Below are positions 1-13,000 of a stretch of 64,000 nucleotides of DNA, one piece after another. Below the pieces are notes generated by a model. It saw only the letters and a program-made list of their open reading frames with translations. It was not told where the DNA came from and did not search any database. Source of the DNA: Buxus sempervirens (lineage: Eukaryota > Streptophyta > Magnoliopsida > Buxales > Buxaceae); NCBI GenBank assembly GCA_947561395.2, contig OX387191.1:39077439-39141438 (forward strand). Direction: 5' to 3'. Every line of letters starts with the position of its first letter. The stretch's first letter is position 1. The position numbers and the translations under genes are program-made.

Positions 1-475
1 ACTAATTAATTCTGTCCCTGTCTGCTCATATCCTGACAAATTAAACCTACACAAATGCCCAGCTCATATCCCGACAAATTAAACCTACACAAATACCCAG
101 AGAGAACTGTGAATTATTATCAAAACTGGGGCTTTGTTCATGAAGAAGTGAGCAAATTCTGCTACTGTATTCTGTTTAAAAACCGTAATCAAGGACCACA
201 GAAAGCAACTAGACCTTGATAAATTCTTCTTTCTTCTTTTTTTCCTATGCTTGTAAGAGAGAATAAAGCTTTGTGAGCAAAAAATGATAAAGAGAATTAC
301 AAAAATGCCATCAAACATTATAAACAACAATTTGTTATCTTCAAAAACCGAGCTGTTCCTCGATCACTCTTCTCGAAAAACGATTTAAAGACCGCGCCTA
401 CCAAACAAGATTTTGGGTTTTCTGCTTTCAAAGTCGAGAAAACTGTTTTTGAAAACATTACCAAACAGCCTGTTA
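1..475. mobile_element. end of non-autonomous TIR element (hAT-like MITE family 1)
   Basis: Ends TTTTTGAAAACATTACCAAA then CAGCC. It closely matches the right end of the element at 9660-10853, including the block with TACCAAACAAG and the inner ACAAAAATGCCA. Same orientation as that copy. The left end lies outside the window. No coding potential is seen. It sits just beyond the 3' end of the HIT4-like gene. Confidence 0.55.
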
Positions 476-533
476 ATTAATACAAGAATCTAACTTTGTG
501 ATATGCATCCTAGACGTGTGGCTGCTTCGCATG

Positions 534-539
534 TTTATT
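534..539 (-). promoter_or_regulatory. candidate poly(A) signal of HIT4-like gene
   Basis: A perfect AATAAA on the minus strand, about 465 nt past the stop codon. It lies just before a repeat that begins near 475. The 3' UTR would run from 1002 to about 510. Not confirmed by transcripts. Confidence 0.5.
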
Positions 540-1002
540 AATCGTCATAGCAGCGGCTATTTGTGTTATAATATCAAAATACAAAAACACTTAGAGCTAA
601 GAAATCTGTCAAACTTTTATAAGCTTTTATAAAGCTTGATGTACATATAGACTTGGCAATATAAGCATCCTTACTAAAATGACAAATACAAAGCAATTGC
701 CGCCTCAATGAAACAGAATTCTAGCTTATGAAGCTCAAAAATGTCCAAAATTTCAAGCCTCTCATTGCCTCTTTATAATCGATCTGTGAAAGAATCATCC
801 GGTTTACCTTCATGATCATGAATTGTGTAACTTGGTCACTTGTACACGCTGATAATTCACTGAGATGCTATGATTTTTGCCAACCTTTTTGAGTCATTTA
901 GCCTCTGGTCAAACTTTTTGACAGCAGAAGCAAGTCGCAGAGCATCTCTTCAGAAAAGCACACCGAGCGAGCTGCATCTACAGCACTCCCTGACGAACCA
1001 CA

Positions 1003-1050
1003 TCAAAGGACCAAGTGCGCCTTCCCATAATACCTATTTATAAAGGGAGC
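1003..1050 (-). CDS. HIT4: HIT4-like exon 14 (last exon)
   Basis: A 48-nt terminal exon, [15 protein letters not shown] followed by TGA. Acceptor is CTTGCAG|GCTC, phase 0, as required by exon 13. The tail matches the C-terminus I recall for the family. It lies 19.5 kb from exon 13 and is too short for an ORF scan to show. Confidence 0.88.
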   Translation of the reverse strand, partial: APFINRYYGKAHLVL

Positions 1051-4000
1051 CTGCAAGGAAAATACCAAGAATCAACTCATGCTTAGTCATAATCATGACA
1101 AAGTGACCAGCATTTACAATTTCAATTCATGGGCAAATTGTAAACATAAAATTCTGATAAATTTATCTTTTAAAATGTGTTTGAACCGCCTACAATTTGA
1201 CACGAGGGTTAGTGGAATAGTCCTCATTGATGGCACAAACTAATCTTAACAATAAAAAGGTAGATCTTATAAGAGGAATGATAAATCAGTCTCTCCCCTG
1301 TCTAAGCTTGCCATGAAGACGCATTTCAATCAACATTGACAGGAGCTATAGCACAAAAACATGAAGGGTGAAGAATATTGACCATTAGGATACACAAGTT
1401 TATAAAGAAAATTCCCAGATCAAGAAAGCTGAATTTATGATGTAAGAAGCAGGCTCTGCCAATTCTTAACGATCAGTATATCAAAAATTATCTTTCAAAC
1501 AGCTCACAGAAAGTAGGCCGAAGACAGCTGAAAGAGCCTCAATGGTACACATGACATGACGAATATATGCCCTGTTATACACTGCAAATAACCGAAAGAG
1601 CCTTCACAGTATACATGACATGACATAGGCTAAAGGACAGACAAAAACTAATGCAGTGAGAAAAAAATAACACTATAGTTCCCAAACAGGAGTTCAAGAA
1701 AACCACAAAAAACAAAGAGTAACACAATATAGAAAGCAAGCAAAAAGTGAAGTATATCTGGATGGAATAAGGGGATGAGAAGACCAGAAAGAAAAAATAA
1801 GCAATTGAACTTCCAATAAACGTTATTGAAGATAAAATGAATTATTACTCGATAAGATTGATCAAAGCACTCACAAACATAGGCAAGACGTGAAAAATCA
1901 CAAGCAATAATGTCAGAAGTGACTGCGTAATTGATCATGTGACCTGCATACACAAGTCATATTGAGAAGAGGAAAACTCGTAAACAAGGGTACAAGAGAA
2001 CTGCTCTTAACCACCTTAACATTTGGTAGCTCCAAAATTCTAGGTTGCATGATATCGAGAACTATATTGACTTCTTGTCCTTAATTTCTCATCCGAAATA
2101 GTCAAAAAAGTGACTGCAAGACACGTGTCCCAAAAAACCTATCTTGTTTCGGACCTTCCAGCAACACAATATGGCTTCAATTGTCCCTGGAATAACCCAA
2201 CTGAACCTTAGCCTATCCAGAAAATGGAACCACCCCCTTGTAAGTGATCACCATTATCATCATCATCATCATAAGCCAATTCCCACCGATATGGGGTCAG
2301 CAACACGAATCTTGTCTCTCCATCCCGCTCTATCAAAAAACATATCTTAAGTTAATCTACGCTTTTGCAAGTCATGTTTTATAGATTCTATCCATGTCTT
2401 TTTAGCCTCTTACTCGCTTAGGCCCTTCCATATGCATGCTCTCATGCCTTCTTATAGGTATATCTCTTGGTCTCCGCTTCATGTGACCAAACCACCTTAA
2501 CCTACTCTCCTTCATTTTATCCCTAATGCATGCTATGCCTAACAACTTCCGAATGTCTTCATTCCTTATTTTGCCTTTCTTAGTTTTGCCATAAGTCCAT
2601 TTTAGCATCCTCATCTCAGTAACACTCATCTTCCAGACATGTTGATTCTTTGAAGCCCAACATTCTGCCCCATACAACATAGCTGGTCTAATTGCTGTCT
2701 TATAGAACTTACCCTTTAATTTCAGAGGAACACACATATCACACAAAGCCCTAGAAGCATTCCTCCACTTAAGCCAACCAGCTTTAATCCTATATGCAAC
2801 ATCTTCATCAATTTCTCCATCCTTTGTACCACTGATCAAATATATTTAAATTTATTACTCAAAGAGATATCCTCATTGTCAATTCTAATAGTTTCATTAG
2901 TTATATTGCTATTAGTACTAAAAGGGCATCTCATATATTCAGTTATTGCACAGATTATTTTTAAACCGTTTGATTCTAAGATATCTCTCCACCATTCTGG
3001 CTTAATATTTACTTCTTGCTAAATCTAAACACCCTATATGTGATAAAACAATGAATTAAATTATAACCTGACTTTACTCCCCATGGCACATGGTGCACCT
3101 ATAAAAAATGATCCATTTCCTTATCAGGTTTTCAATGGTCGAAATCCTGTTTAGTGCAGCTGTCCATAATATTGCAGCATGAGAAAGAGGTCTATCCAAT
3201 AATAGGGGAGGGGAAAAAAAAAAGAAAGATCTAAAACTGATAAAAATAAAGACCTAGCAGACCCCTTCCTGCTCAGGATCCACCATATGCAATCATCTGT
3301 GGAAGAAGGCTGTTCAACTTATTGGATTGTATTACGGAATGTTACAACAGTGTCCAGCTCTCAATAAAATAAACCATTACTGAACCACAAATCCCAAGAT
3401 CTTAAAAGTTCACTTCTGATAGACTGATACCCATATCCCTAATCATGGAATCAGCACCCTCCAAAATCGTATAAATGGCAAGAAAGGCTTGTTTGGGAGG
3501 ACGATTTTGAGAAGCAAGTAGCCATGCTATCACTCCACCCAGAGATGAATCCATCGTCATCAACCACCTGATACTTGATGCTTTTACTGAAAGCAATCAG
3601 AAATCCTGGAAATTGAATTCCAAAGACCACCTTTATGAGCCTCCCATGCAATCACCATCCCAATCTCCAAGTCCACTACCATACCTTGTGCTAATGATAA
3701 GTTACCTTCTCAGTCCAAAGTCAGGATTTAAATATCAATATTGCTAGATTCATGCCACCCATGGAAATGAGATATATCACTTGACATATATCAAGGGGAA
3801 TATGCAAGATTACACTAATTCAATTATTTTGCCTCCCAGGGAAAGCAGATATATCACTACACATATCGTGCGATATACAGATTTAAAGCCATGGTCCAAA
3901 CCACCACAAAAACTTCACAAAATAAACCTATGGCTGCGTCAAGGCAACATCAGATACTTATGGTACTCTTTTAACTGCTCATGAGATTCTGCACAAAACA

Positions 4001-7000
4001 GGAAATGATCATCTAAAAACCAATGGTTGGCGATAGGTGCAGGACTGCCAACAGCAAACCCTTCAATGAAGCCAATGATCTCAGCTCTGTATGCTTCACT
4101 CTAAAGCCCACCCTTCTAAAAAACTGAATGAAAAAAAATCCCAACTGATGAGATCACACTCTCTATCCAAATCATTTTTACAAATAGCACCTACTGTCAC
4201 TCCTCACCCTGAAGTCAAGGCATTCACTGGCTGCTAGCACATGATCAAGAATTTGATGCTCTCTCACAAAAGCACAACGTGGGTGCATCATTGTTGGAGA
4301 GGCATAGAGAGAACACGATATAGGTTGGAAAGGGGCGGTAGTAATGATTATGATAATGAAGGGAAGGAGGTGATGATACCTCTTGCAAGGAAGAAATTTG
4401 ATATAGCATTCAAGTGCTCCATTTATGATATGCATTAGATAAAGCAAGAAAAAGGCAGAGCTGATATTGCTTATACTCTCAATAGGAACCATGTTGATGC
4501 CACCAGTGTACCAAGCATGGACGTGGTTTAATGGTAAAACTATTGTTAAAAAAGCTTTTTAAAAAATTTTTTGGAAGCCCAAGAAGCTTGTGAGTAAGTA
4601 GAAGGATCCCTCTATTGCTGAAGCATTGATGCCCAACAATGTAGACTGAAAAAAGTTTGACATCAAGGGAAACGAAACAAATTTTGACAAGAAAGTTATA
4701 GGTATATCTATGGAAATTAGAAACATAATGACCAAATCCACATTGTGAACTGATAACCAATTAGATTTTGCCACAAGTAAACAAAGAATTAAGGGTATAT
4801 TGATAGGATGCAAAGGCAACGTAGATATAAAAATACAATTGGTCATTCATGGGAGGTGGGATTAATATAGGGAACTATCATATGTGATGGCTGGACAATG
4901 ACTAACAGGCTCTTTATCATTTAATTCTTTAGTGCACTTTGATGGGAAATAAATCTTCCACGAGTCAGTGAATGCATCAGATGAGATAACAGAGCATCTA
5001 TAACTTTTCGGATTAACAAATGAGGTTGTAGACAAGAATGGAGAGCAATGTGTCATCCAGACTATCACTAGCAACCAGTTGTCATTCAAGAAAGCCATAG
5101 AATTGATTGTGCGAAAAAAGAATCATCAAGATCATACCTTATTTGTTTCTCATTCAATTGATCTGATGCTGCATGACTTTAGGGGCCAAGCTAAGAGTGG
5201 TCCTATATTGGAGAAAACTAAGAAAAAGCTAGCTTGTCGAAAGAGGAATTACATGTTGGTAGAATAATGCATAATAAACAATAGAAAGAATATAAACCAA
5301 GGGGCTGGGCATTCTGGATTCCAGATTCTAGTAGGATCCAATTTTAGAATCCACTGAAGGCGTTTGGTATTGATTTTAATGCTGGATTCTAGAATCAGAT
5401 GTTAAAATCCAGTCTAAAATCACAATCCATATTTTTTGGGATTCTACAGATTTTGATGTTGCAAGTGTAAATCCCAAAATCTCAGATTCTATAGTGGAAT
5501 TAACTCCGCATTTTGCATTCTCTCCTTCCTCTTTTTTATTTTATTCAAAGCTTCCCGCATCTTCCTCCTACAAACATTTTGTCTCTTTGACTCTCTGCAC
5601 ATTTGGAGGAAAAGCAGGTATTTTGCTGAAACCGTCTCATGTTCGATTTGGTTCTCTCTCTCTTTCTTGCTCTCTCACTCTGCACATTTGAAGGAAAAAA
5701 AAAACAAAAATTTTTCTGCAAATTCTTACCTGTTCTTTCTTTTTTATTTTTCCATCAATCTTGCAAGTCATGAAGTGGAGAGATACAAAGAGAACAATGC
5801 CATGGTCATTATTTTTCTGTTAGTAAGAGGAAGAATAGGGGCAGATCATTTGAGGCTCATTTCGCATATGGGTTATGGAATTTGAGTCCGGGGAAAGGGA
5901 AGAAGCTGCTTGATTGTCATGTCAGAGGACATTGTTTTTACATTTGTGACTTTCCTGATTGTTCACAACAAAGAAAAGTAATATTACATGCCTTTTTTAG
6001 GAGGATTTTCAAGAAGTTCAAGCAGTTTCAGTTCTGGAGGACTAAAAAATATGGGAGTACTAACATGAGCAGGATTGCCTTGGACTTTTCCTTTAGTTCT
6101 TGAAAGGAGATCCAGAATCTGCACTTTGCATTCCGTTTGAAGCGGGTTTTTGGTTCCATTACGATGGTAAGCCGGTTGTCCAATATTATGTTTGCAAGAA
6201 TGGCTTGTTTCAGGTGCATGGAATAAGTGCCCCATGTACCCTTAACTATTAATGTCTTCACATGGCTCTATATATATATTCTTTTGACGAATGATAAAGA
6301 TTTTACTAAAAGAATAGGATGAAAGTACAATAGCATACAGGTACATGAGGGACAGAAACATACATGCAGCCCAAAGAACCAGAAAAAAAAAGGACAAACA
6401 AACTACAACCCAATCTCAAAAAACTATTCAAGAGCCATATTGTTGCTAAGTCTCTAATAACATCCACAGCTACATCGAACAAGAATTCCTTCCTACTGCA
6501 AACCCGTGATGCTATCAAAGCAATGATTTCGTCTTGAATTCTCAACTTCTGAATGTCTACTCCAAATATAGATCTATACGGGACATCCAAAGTCCAAACC
6601 ACCCAAAGTGTAGTAAAGAAGATCGAATAAATCAGAATCTTTCCTTTCCTTTTAAGAAAAGAAAGGAATTAGGAGATATAAAGATAAGAGTCCTAGGCAT
6701 GACCCAAATAACACCCAATATGCCGAGGAAATAAGATCAACAAAAGCCCACTACCACACAGTGCATTAAGATATGGTCCACTGACTCTCCTCTAAGACAT
6801 AAAATGCAGGCATTAGGAGATATAGATAAGAATTTCCTTCTTCTTTGGAGGTTATCAAAAGTGTTAATACCATTGTGAAATTCATTCCAAGAGAAGGCAA
6901 AAACATTGGGGGGAGCAGGAGCATGCCAAAGGAATGAGGCATGAAAGGAATAAACAAACTTTGGTTGAGAACATAAGAATTCAAAGGAGGAGAAAGAAGA

Positions 7001-10000
7001 AAAGTAGCCATGGGAAGTAAGGGCCCATCTGTTGCTATCAGGACTAGAAGGTTTTAGGGAGACAAGAGAAAGGTCTTCTAACAACTTAGCAAGTTCATCC
7101 ATCTCTGGAGGTTGAAGATCTCAATGGAACTAAAGGTTCCACACCCAACCTCTAGAGTTCCAAGAGAGTATATCAGACACAAAATGGTATAAGATAGGCC
7201 TTAATCTGAAAAGTTTTGGATACTTATGAGAGAGTAAGGAATTCTTCACCATAGATCTTCCCAAAACTGAATTGAGGAACCAAAGAAAAAGGTAAGTCTT
7301 ACTGAAGGATAGAACTGATTGACAAGGGAACATATTGCTTTCCAGAGACTGTTGTGCCGACTGTTCACATTGAGGTTAATATCTCGCCCATTTCTATGCA
7401 TTCCGTACTTACTGGTGATGACTTTATGCCACAAAGCCCCATTTTCCTCACCAAATATCCATAACCACTTTGTCAACAAGGCAAAGTTTCTGGAGTAGAG
7501 GTTACCGAAACCCAAGCCCCCATGCCTCTTACTCTTGCATACCTTCTCCCAACCAACTAAATGATCTTTCTTTTCCTCTCTCTCTCCCCTCCCACAAAAG
7601 TCTCTATGGAACTTTTCAACCATCTTAATCACCTTTTTAGGAGCCCTAATAATATCAAAGAATTAAACCAGTAACTTCGATAAACCAGTAACTTCGATAA
7701 AGAGGACTTTATCAAGGTGACACCTCGAGACAGATAGATCCTCTCCCTAAAAGCTAATTTCTTCCTTGTTTTCTCCATGATCGGGTCCCAAAAACTACCC
7801 ACACTTGGCTTAGCTCCTAAGAATAGCCCAAGCTATGTCATGGGCCAATCCTGAGATGTACATCCCAATACTTGGGCAAAACTCTCCACCGCCTGCTTTT
7901 CAACATGAAAACCTAACAGTTGGATTTCTACAAGTCCACTTTTAAGGCCAAAGAGCATCTCAGAACAGTCAAGTATGACTTTCACCGAGAAAATCTGCTA
8001 ACTTGAAGCCCCAAAGAGGAGGACTATATCATCAGCAAACTGCAAATGGAACACTGCAACTGGAAGTCTATCTCTACCTATCTGAACTCCTCTAATAAGG
8101 CTGTGACTTTCCTAATTAAATTAGCCTACTCAAGACATCACTCAGCAGAATGAAAAAGAGAGGAGAAAAAGGGTCTCCTTGCCTTAAGCCCTTGGAGGAA
8201 GGAAAATGACCAGCCACCGCCACGTTTAGGATAAATAGAAAGGACATCTTACTAAGACAGCCGCCAATCCATGAGCAACATCTATCCCCAAAACTTTTCC
8301 AACGCATCATGGAGTCTAAGAAGCCCCATTCAATCCGGTCGGGCCTTTCCAATATCATGTTTACACACCAACCCTAGCTTACCCAACCTGAAACAGTCCT
8401 CTACGCACTCATTAGCAATCAAGACACTATCCAAGATTTGCCTCCCTTTCACAAAGGCACTCTGGTTTTCTCAAATAAGAGATCCAAGCACCTCTCTCAA
8501 CCTTAGAAACAGCACCTTTGCAATAATTTTGTATAGACTGGTGGTAAGGGTAATAGGTATAAACTCCTCCATTTCTACTGCTCCCTTACACTTCAGGATT
8601 ACACAGAGGAAGGTTGAATTAATTTCCTTATTGATGACTCCAAATTCATAAAATTCTTTGAAAACCTCAACCAATTGCTCACTTATAGCGTACCAGCACT
8701 GCTGAAAGAAAGCCAAAGAGGATATGGCTGGGCCTGGGGCTTTGTCCTTTCCTAACAAGGAACCTCTTAATTTCCTCCTCAAATTCCTTTTCTAGCCATT
8801 TCTCCACCAAATAACTAAACGATTTATCTTTTAACCACATCTTGGCAAACTTAAAGGGGGCCTTACCAATACCAAACCTAAAATGGGATTCTGTCGATAG
8901 AATGATGGGGGTGTGATCTGAAATGTCCTTACTAGTGTGGAAAGACTGGCACATGGGAAAAAGATCATCACAGTCAGAAGAAACCAGTGCTTCATCTAAC
9001 CTGCTACACACAGACCCACTTTGCATGTAGGACCAGGTGAGTCTAGCCCCTAAACGATTCATGGCCATCTTCACATAGTTATTATTAATACCAATTTATT
9101 AGTTTTTCGCGTGTAATGAGCAAAGAGTATATAACTAAATATGTTTTGGATAAGTCATTGCTCTTTGGCTCACTAAACAAATTTTTTTCATAATGGAGAA
9201 GATGATTAGAGTTCATAATGTTCAATTTGTTCTACATTTCCAGATGTGAATATGTCATTATGATTTATTAATTGCATATCTATTTGATTAGCATTTCCTT
9301 GTACCCTATCCATCAATTGTGAAATCTCATATTTTGATCAGTGAAACACCAATGTTCTTTGTTGAAAAGATAAAATACAGCTTGTAGTTGAGCAAGTAGA
9401 CAATGAGATGGGGATATTTAGAGATATGCTCATCTCTTGTATTTTTATGATTATTTGTGGTATTTTTATATGCTTTGTGATGATATTTGCATTTTTCATA
9501 TTGCAAGTTATTCTATATCATACAAATTAATGTAATAATTATAAAATTTATTCCAATTAAAAGTCAAGAAGATTTTGGATTTTGATTGCCAAAATCAAAT
9601 TCTAAAATCCATGGTATCCAAACAAGATTATAGATTTTGAAAATCAGCAGTGAGATCTAGAGGCCGTTTGGTAACCTTTTTTTTTTTTTTAACACAATTC
9701 GAAAACCAAAAATGTTTCAAATTATTTTTGTGCTTTTGGAAACAAATGAAAATAAACCTGTTTGGTAATAATTACGTAAAAATCAATTACAATTTTAAAA
9801 ATTAATAAATATGCGTTTGGTAACTCATAAAGTGGTAATAATTTCGTAACATTGAATAACCTCCCCAGACTGTAGAAATATTTAAGGAGATGGACCCTAC
9901 GAGCTGTTAAGAGTCAAGATCAACCTCATAGTTCTTTCCTCCATCTCCAAACTCTCTCCCCTTTACTTTATTCTCTCTTTTTTCTGGCTTTTAGACTTCA

Positions 10001-13000
10001 ACTGGCAACAGAGAGCAACAGAGGCTATAGTTCTCTGTCTCAACTCTATTCCACGAAGGAAGAACAGGAGGCAATAGGCACAACACCCCCTCCCGTTCTC
10101 TTTGTGCTTTCTTTCAAAGGGATGCACAGGGTATGTATAAGCCTCATCTTGTTGATAACCTATATAGAGGTTCTCTGTTTGAGCTTCAACTCCAGGTTGT
10201 TCTCAGAACAGGCAGGTCACCTCTCTCAAGTTTTAATGGGGTCAAGCAGCACCAATTTAGAATGATACATAATCAAGCAAATTGATTAGCAGTTTCCGAA
10301 ATTAAAAATTTCTGCACTTGAAAGTTGAAACTAAATCCAAGAAGACATTTATGGTGGGATTTGACCTAATCAAGCAAACTGACTTGCATTTTCCAAAATC
10401 TGGGTAGAGATTCCATCTTTGCTGGATCGAGTACTTCAAGTTCAGACATATTGCCAATTCCTGATTGTTTTGCATTTCGACCTAATCACATCCATCAAAA
10501 CAGATCCACATATTGCCCTCAAACTGGATTTTTGCTTTGTTTACTGAATTTCTGCTTTGTTTGTTGAATTTCTCCTTCGTTTATTGTGCTTGAGAGGAAG
10601 AGAGATGATAGAGTTGCGAAAAAGAGAGAAGTACGGGGGAGAAAAAGTTAAAAAAAATAACAAAAATGCCACTAACACACAATTTGCGGTTTTTAAAAAC
10701 TGAAATTTTTTGTCTTTTAAAAACAACCCTGCTTTTCAATCGTTTTTTTTTCAAGCACGATTTGAAAACCATGCATACCAAACAAGTTTTTGTGTTTCTT
10801 TTCAAAATTGGTGAAATCTGATTTGAAAACATTATCAAACACCCTCCTAGATTTTCAAATTCCCGGTTGTAATCCAAAATCAAAAATCCCCATCAAATGT
10901 CTCCTAAGATTGAAAAAATAAATGCATCATAACATACCAACATGTTAACAAACATCAAGAAATAAAGAGACTAAGATAATAACACAGCAAGAATCACTCT
11001 ACAGAAACCAAATAAATCCATTATAATCTCCAACACCCATGTAGAATAGTAATAGAAATAATAACAAACTCACATCCACAATGACTATTGAGCTGGCTCA
11101 AAATTCTCACGATCATTCCATTCATCAACTAACCACAAGGATATTCTTAATTTAGTGAAATAACTGCTGACAACCCATGGTACAGCGTAACCAACTGTCA
11201 TATTTCCTTCTCTTATTCTCCTCTAAGTTAATAATCATCATGAAGCCTGTAAGTGGATCCTTTGGGTAATAGCAAGACAAAATCTATAATAAATGGCATC
11301 ATTTATAGTCTTGGCCGAAATCGAGAAGTATCCATTGAGTTAACTTTGTATCAGCTCAAGGTGAGCCGATAATCCCAATCAATACAAAACATTTTGTTGG
11401 AAACCTTGATCTTGAAAAAATTCACCCAAGATCGATACAACTCAAACGAAACCAAAAGGTATTGGCCGATAAGACCCAGGTACCGCCCGAGTCTTGCTTA
11501 TATTTATGCCAGAAATACCAGGTTTTGTAATAAGCCTATCTATGACCAGAACAGAACTCATCAACACAGGAGAAGAAGAAGAAGAAGAAGGCATAGAAGG
11601 AGTACCAGATGATGGTAGCTGCGTAACAGGTTTTTTTCTTTTCTTTCTTTCTTCTTCTCTCTCTTTCCTCCTCTTCTCCACTTTATCTTCTCAGCTTCTC
11701 CTCAACGTTCGGGCAGTTTCTTTTCTTTTTTTTTCATTAAGCAAAAAGAAACTAAACGAAGACCTATGTTGAACACATCTTTGTTTTATTTTAGAACAAA
11801 GACGCAGAATACCTGCACAAACAGTTGTTCCTGCAGCTCTTATTAGGGTTTTTATTTTTTTTATTTTTTGGGTCAATTGGGTCGACCCAACCCAACTTGG
11901 GCTTGACCTGGCTGATACTGCCCATGTCGGCCGAGTTGACTCGATCTCAAGGAGGAGCAATACTGAGCCCAAGACCGAGTTTTTAGATCTTGATTAATGG
12001 TGGTGGATAGGGATATGTAATAAAATCACGTAAGGTTCATTGTGCCGGTTTCGATGCCGTTTCGTTGGAGGCCCTTTGTGCCGTCTGGCCGAAATTTCGT
12101 CGACACAATACTCATGCTACTACACCGAGAAATTTAAAAAATTAATATATATATATATATATATATATAAACAAATTATATTAAAAATTTCAGATAATAA
12201 AACAAATTAAAAGATATCTAATATATATATCAGGCTTTCTATAAAATCTAAAAATTATAATTTTATTCTTTCACATTTTAAAAAGGTAACAAGTTTATAA
12301 AAGAAAATTAAAACATATTATGTGATTTTTCTTACTAATTTAAATATACATATATATAGTGCAATAAGTAAAAAGAGGAGAGAAGGAGAAGCAAGTTTAC
12401 AAAATAAATGTTTATTTTCCCTTCTCATCTTTTCTTTTTCATTGTCATAACAAAAAGTGGAGCGCCTATAAGCAATCTCCATCACCACCCCTTCTCCTAT
12501 ACTCTTTTCTATTCTTCTTAGCAGATTTTTTAGAGAAGGAGAAAAGCCAACACTTTCTCCCCTCCCTATGTCACAATCAACAGAGGATGTTCTCTCACCT
12601 TACGCTCTCCGCCTCTCTCTCGATTGATGAAGCAAGCAAGCAAGCCCCCTTCTCGGCCTCAATCGACTGCGAGGTAAGGAGATCCTTTCGCCTATCTCCT
12701 CCTCCGCTTTGTCTCTCCTTATATCTTCTCTTTTTTTTTCCTCATCTTCAAGCGACAACCTCTTTACACCTTCTGCTTCTCCACTGTTCTTTTTCTTTTC
12801 CTTTTATAGATTCTGCACAGTAAGCCATGTGGGCCATACGGAATCCAATCATTTTGATGGATCGATGGACATGCCGTCGAAATAATACATATTTCAACGG
12901 ACAAAAGGTGAAATATCGCCTATGCTGATCGATTTTAACCCCCAAAGAAATCCACAATTTTGAATCCACCGGAACTAGTGAAATTTCGCCAACACACTCG

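Noticed and set aside
11442..11972. Minus-strand Ser/Lys-rich frames as host exons
   Set aside because: They follow the GAA/CT simple repeats and match no HIT4 segment.
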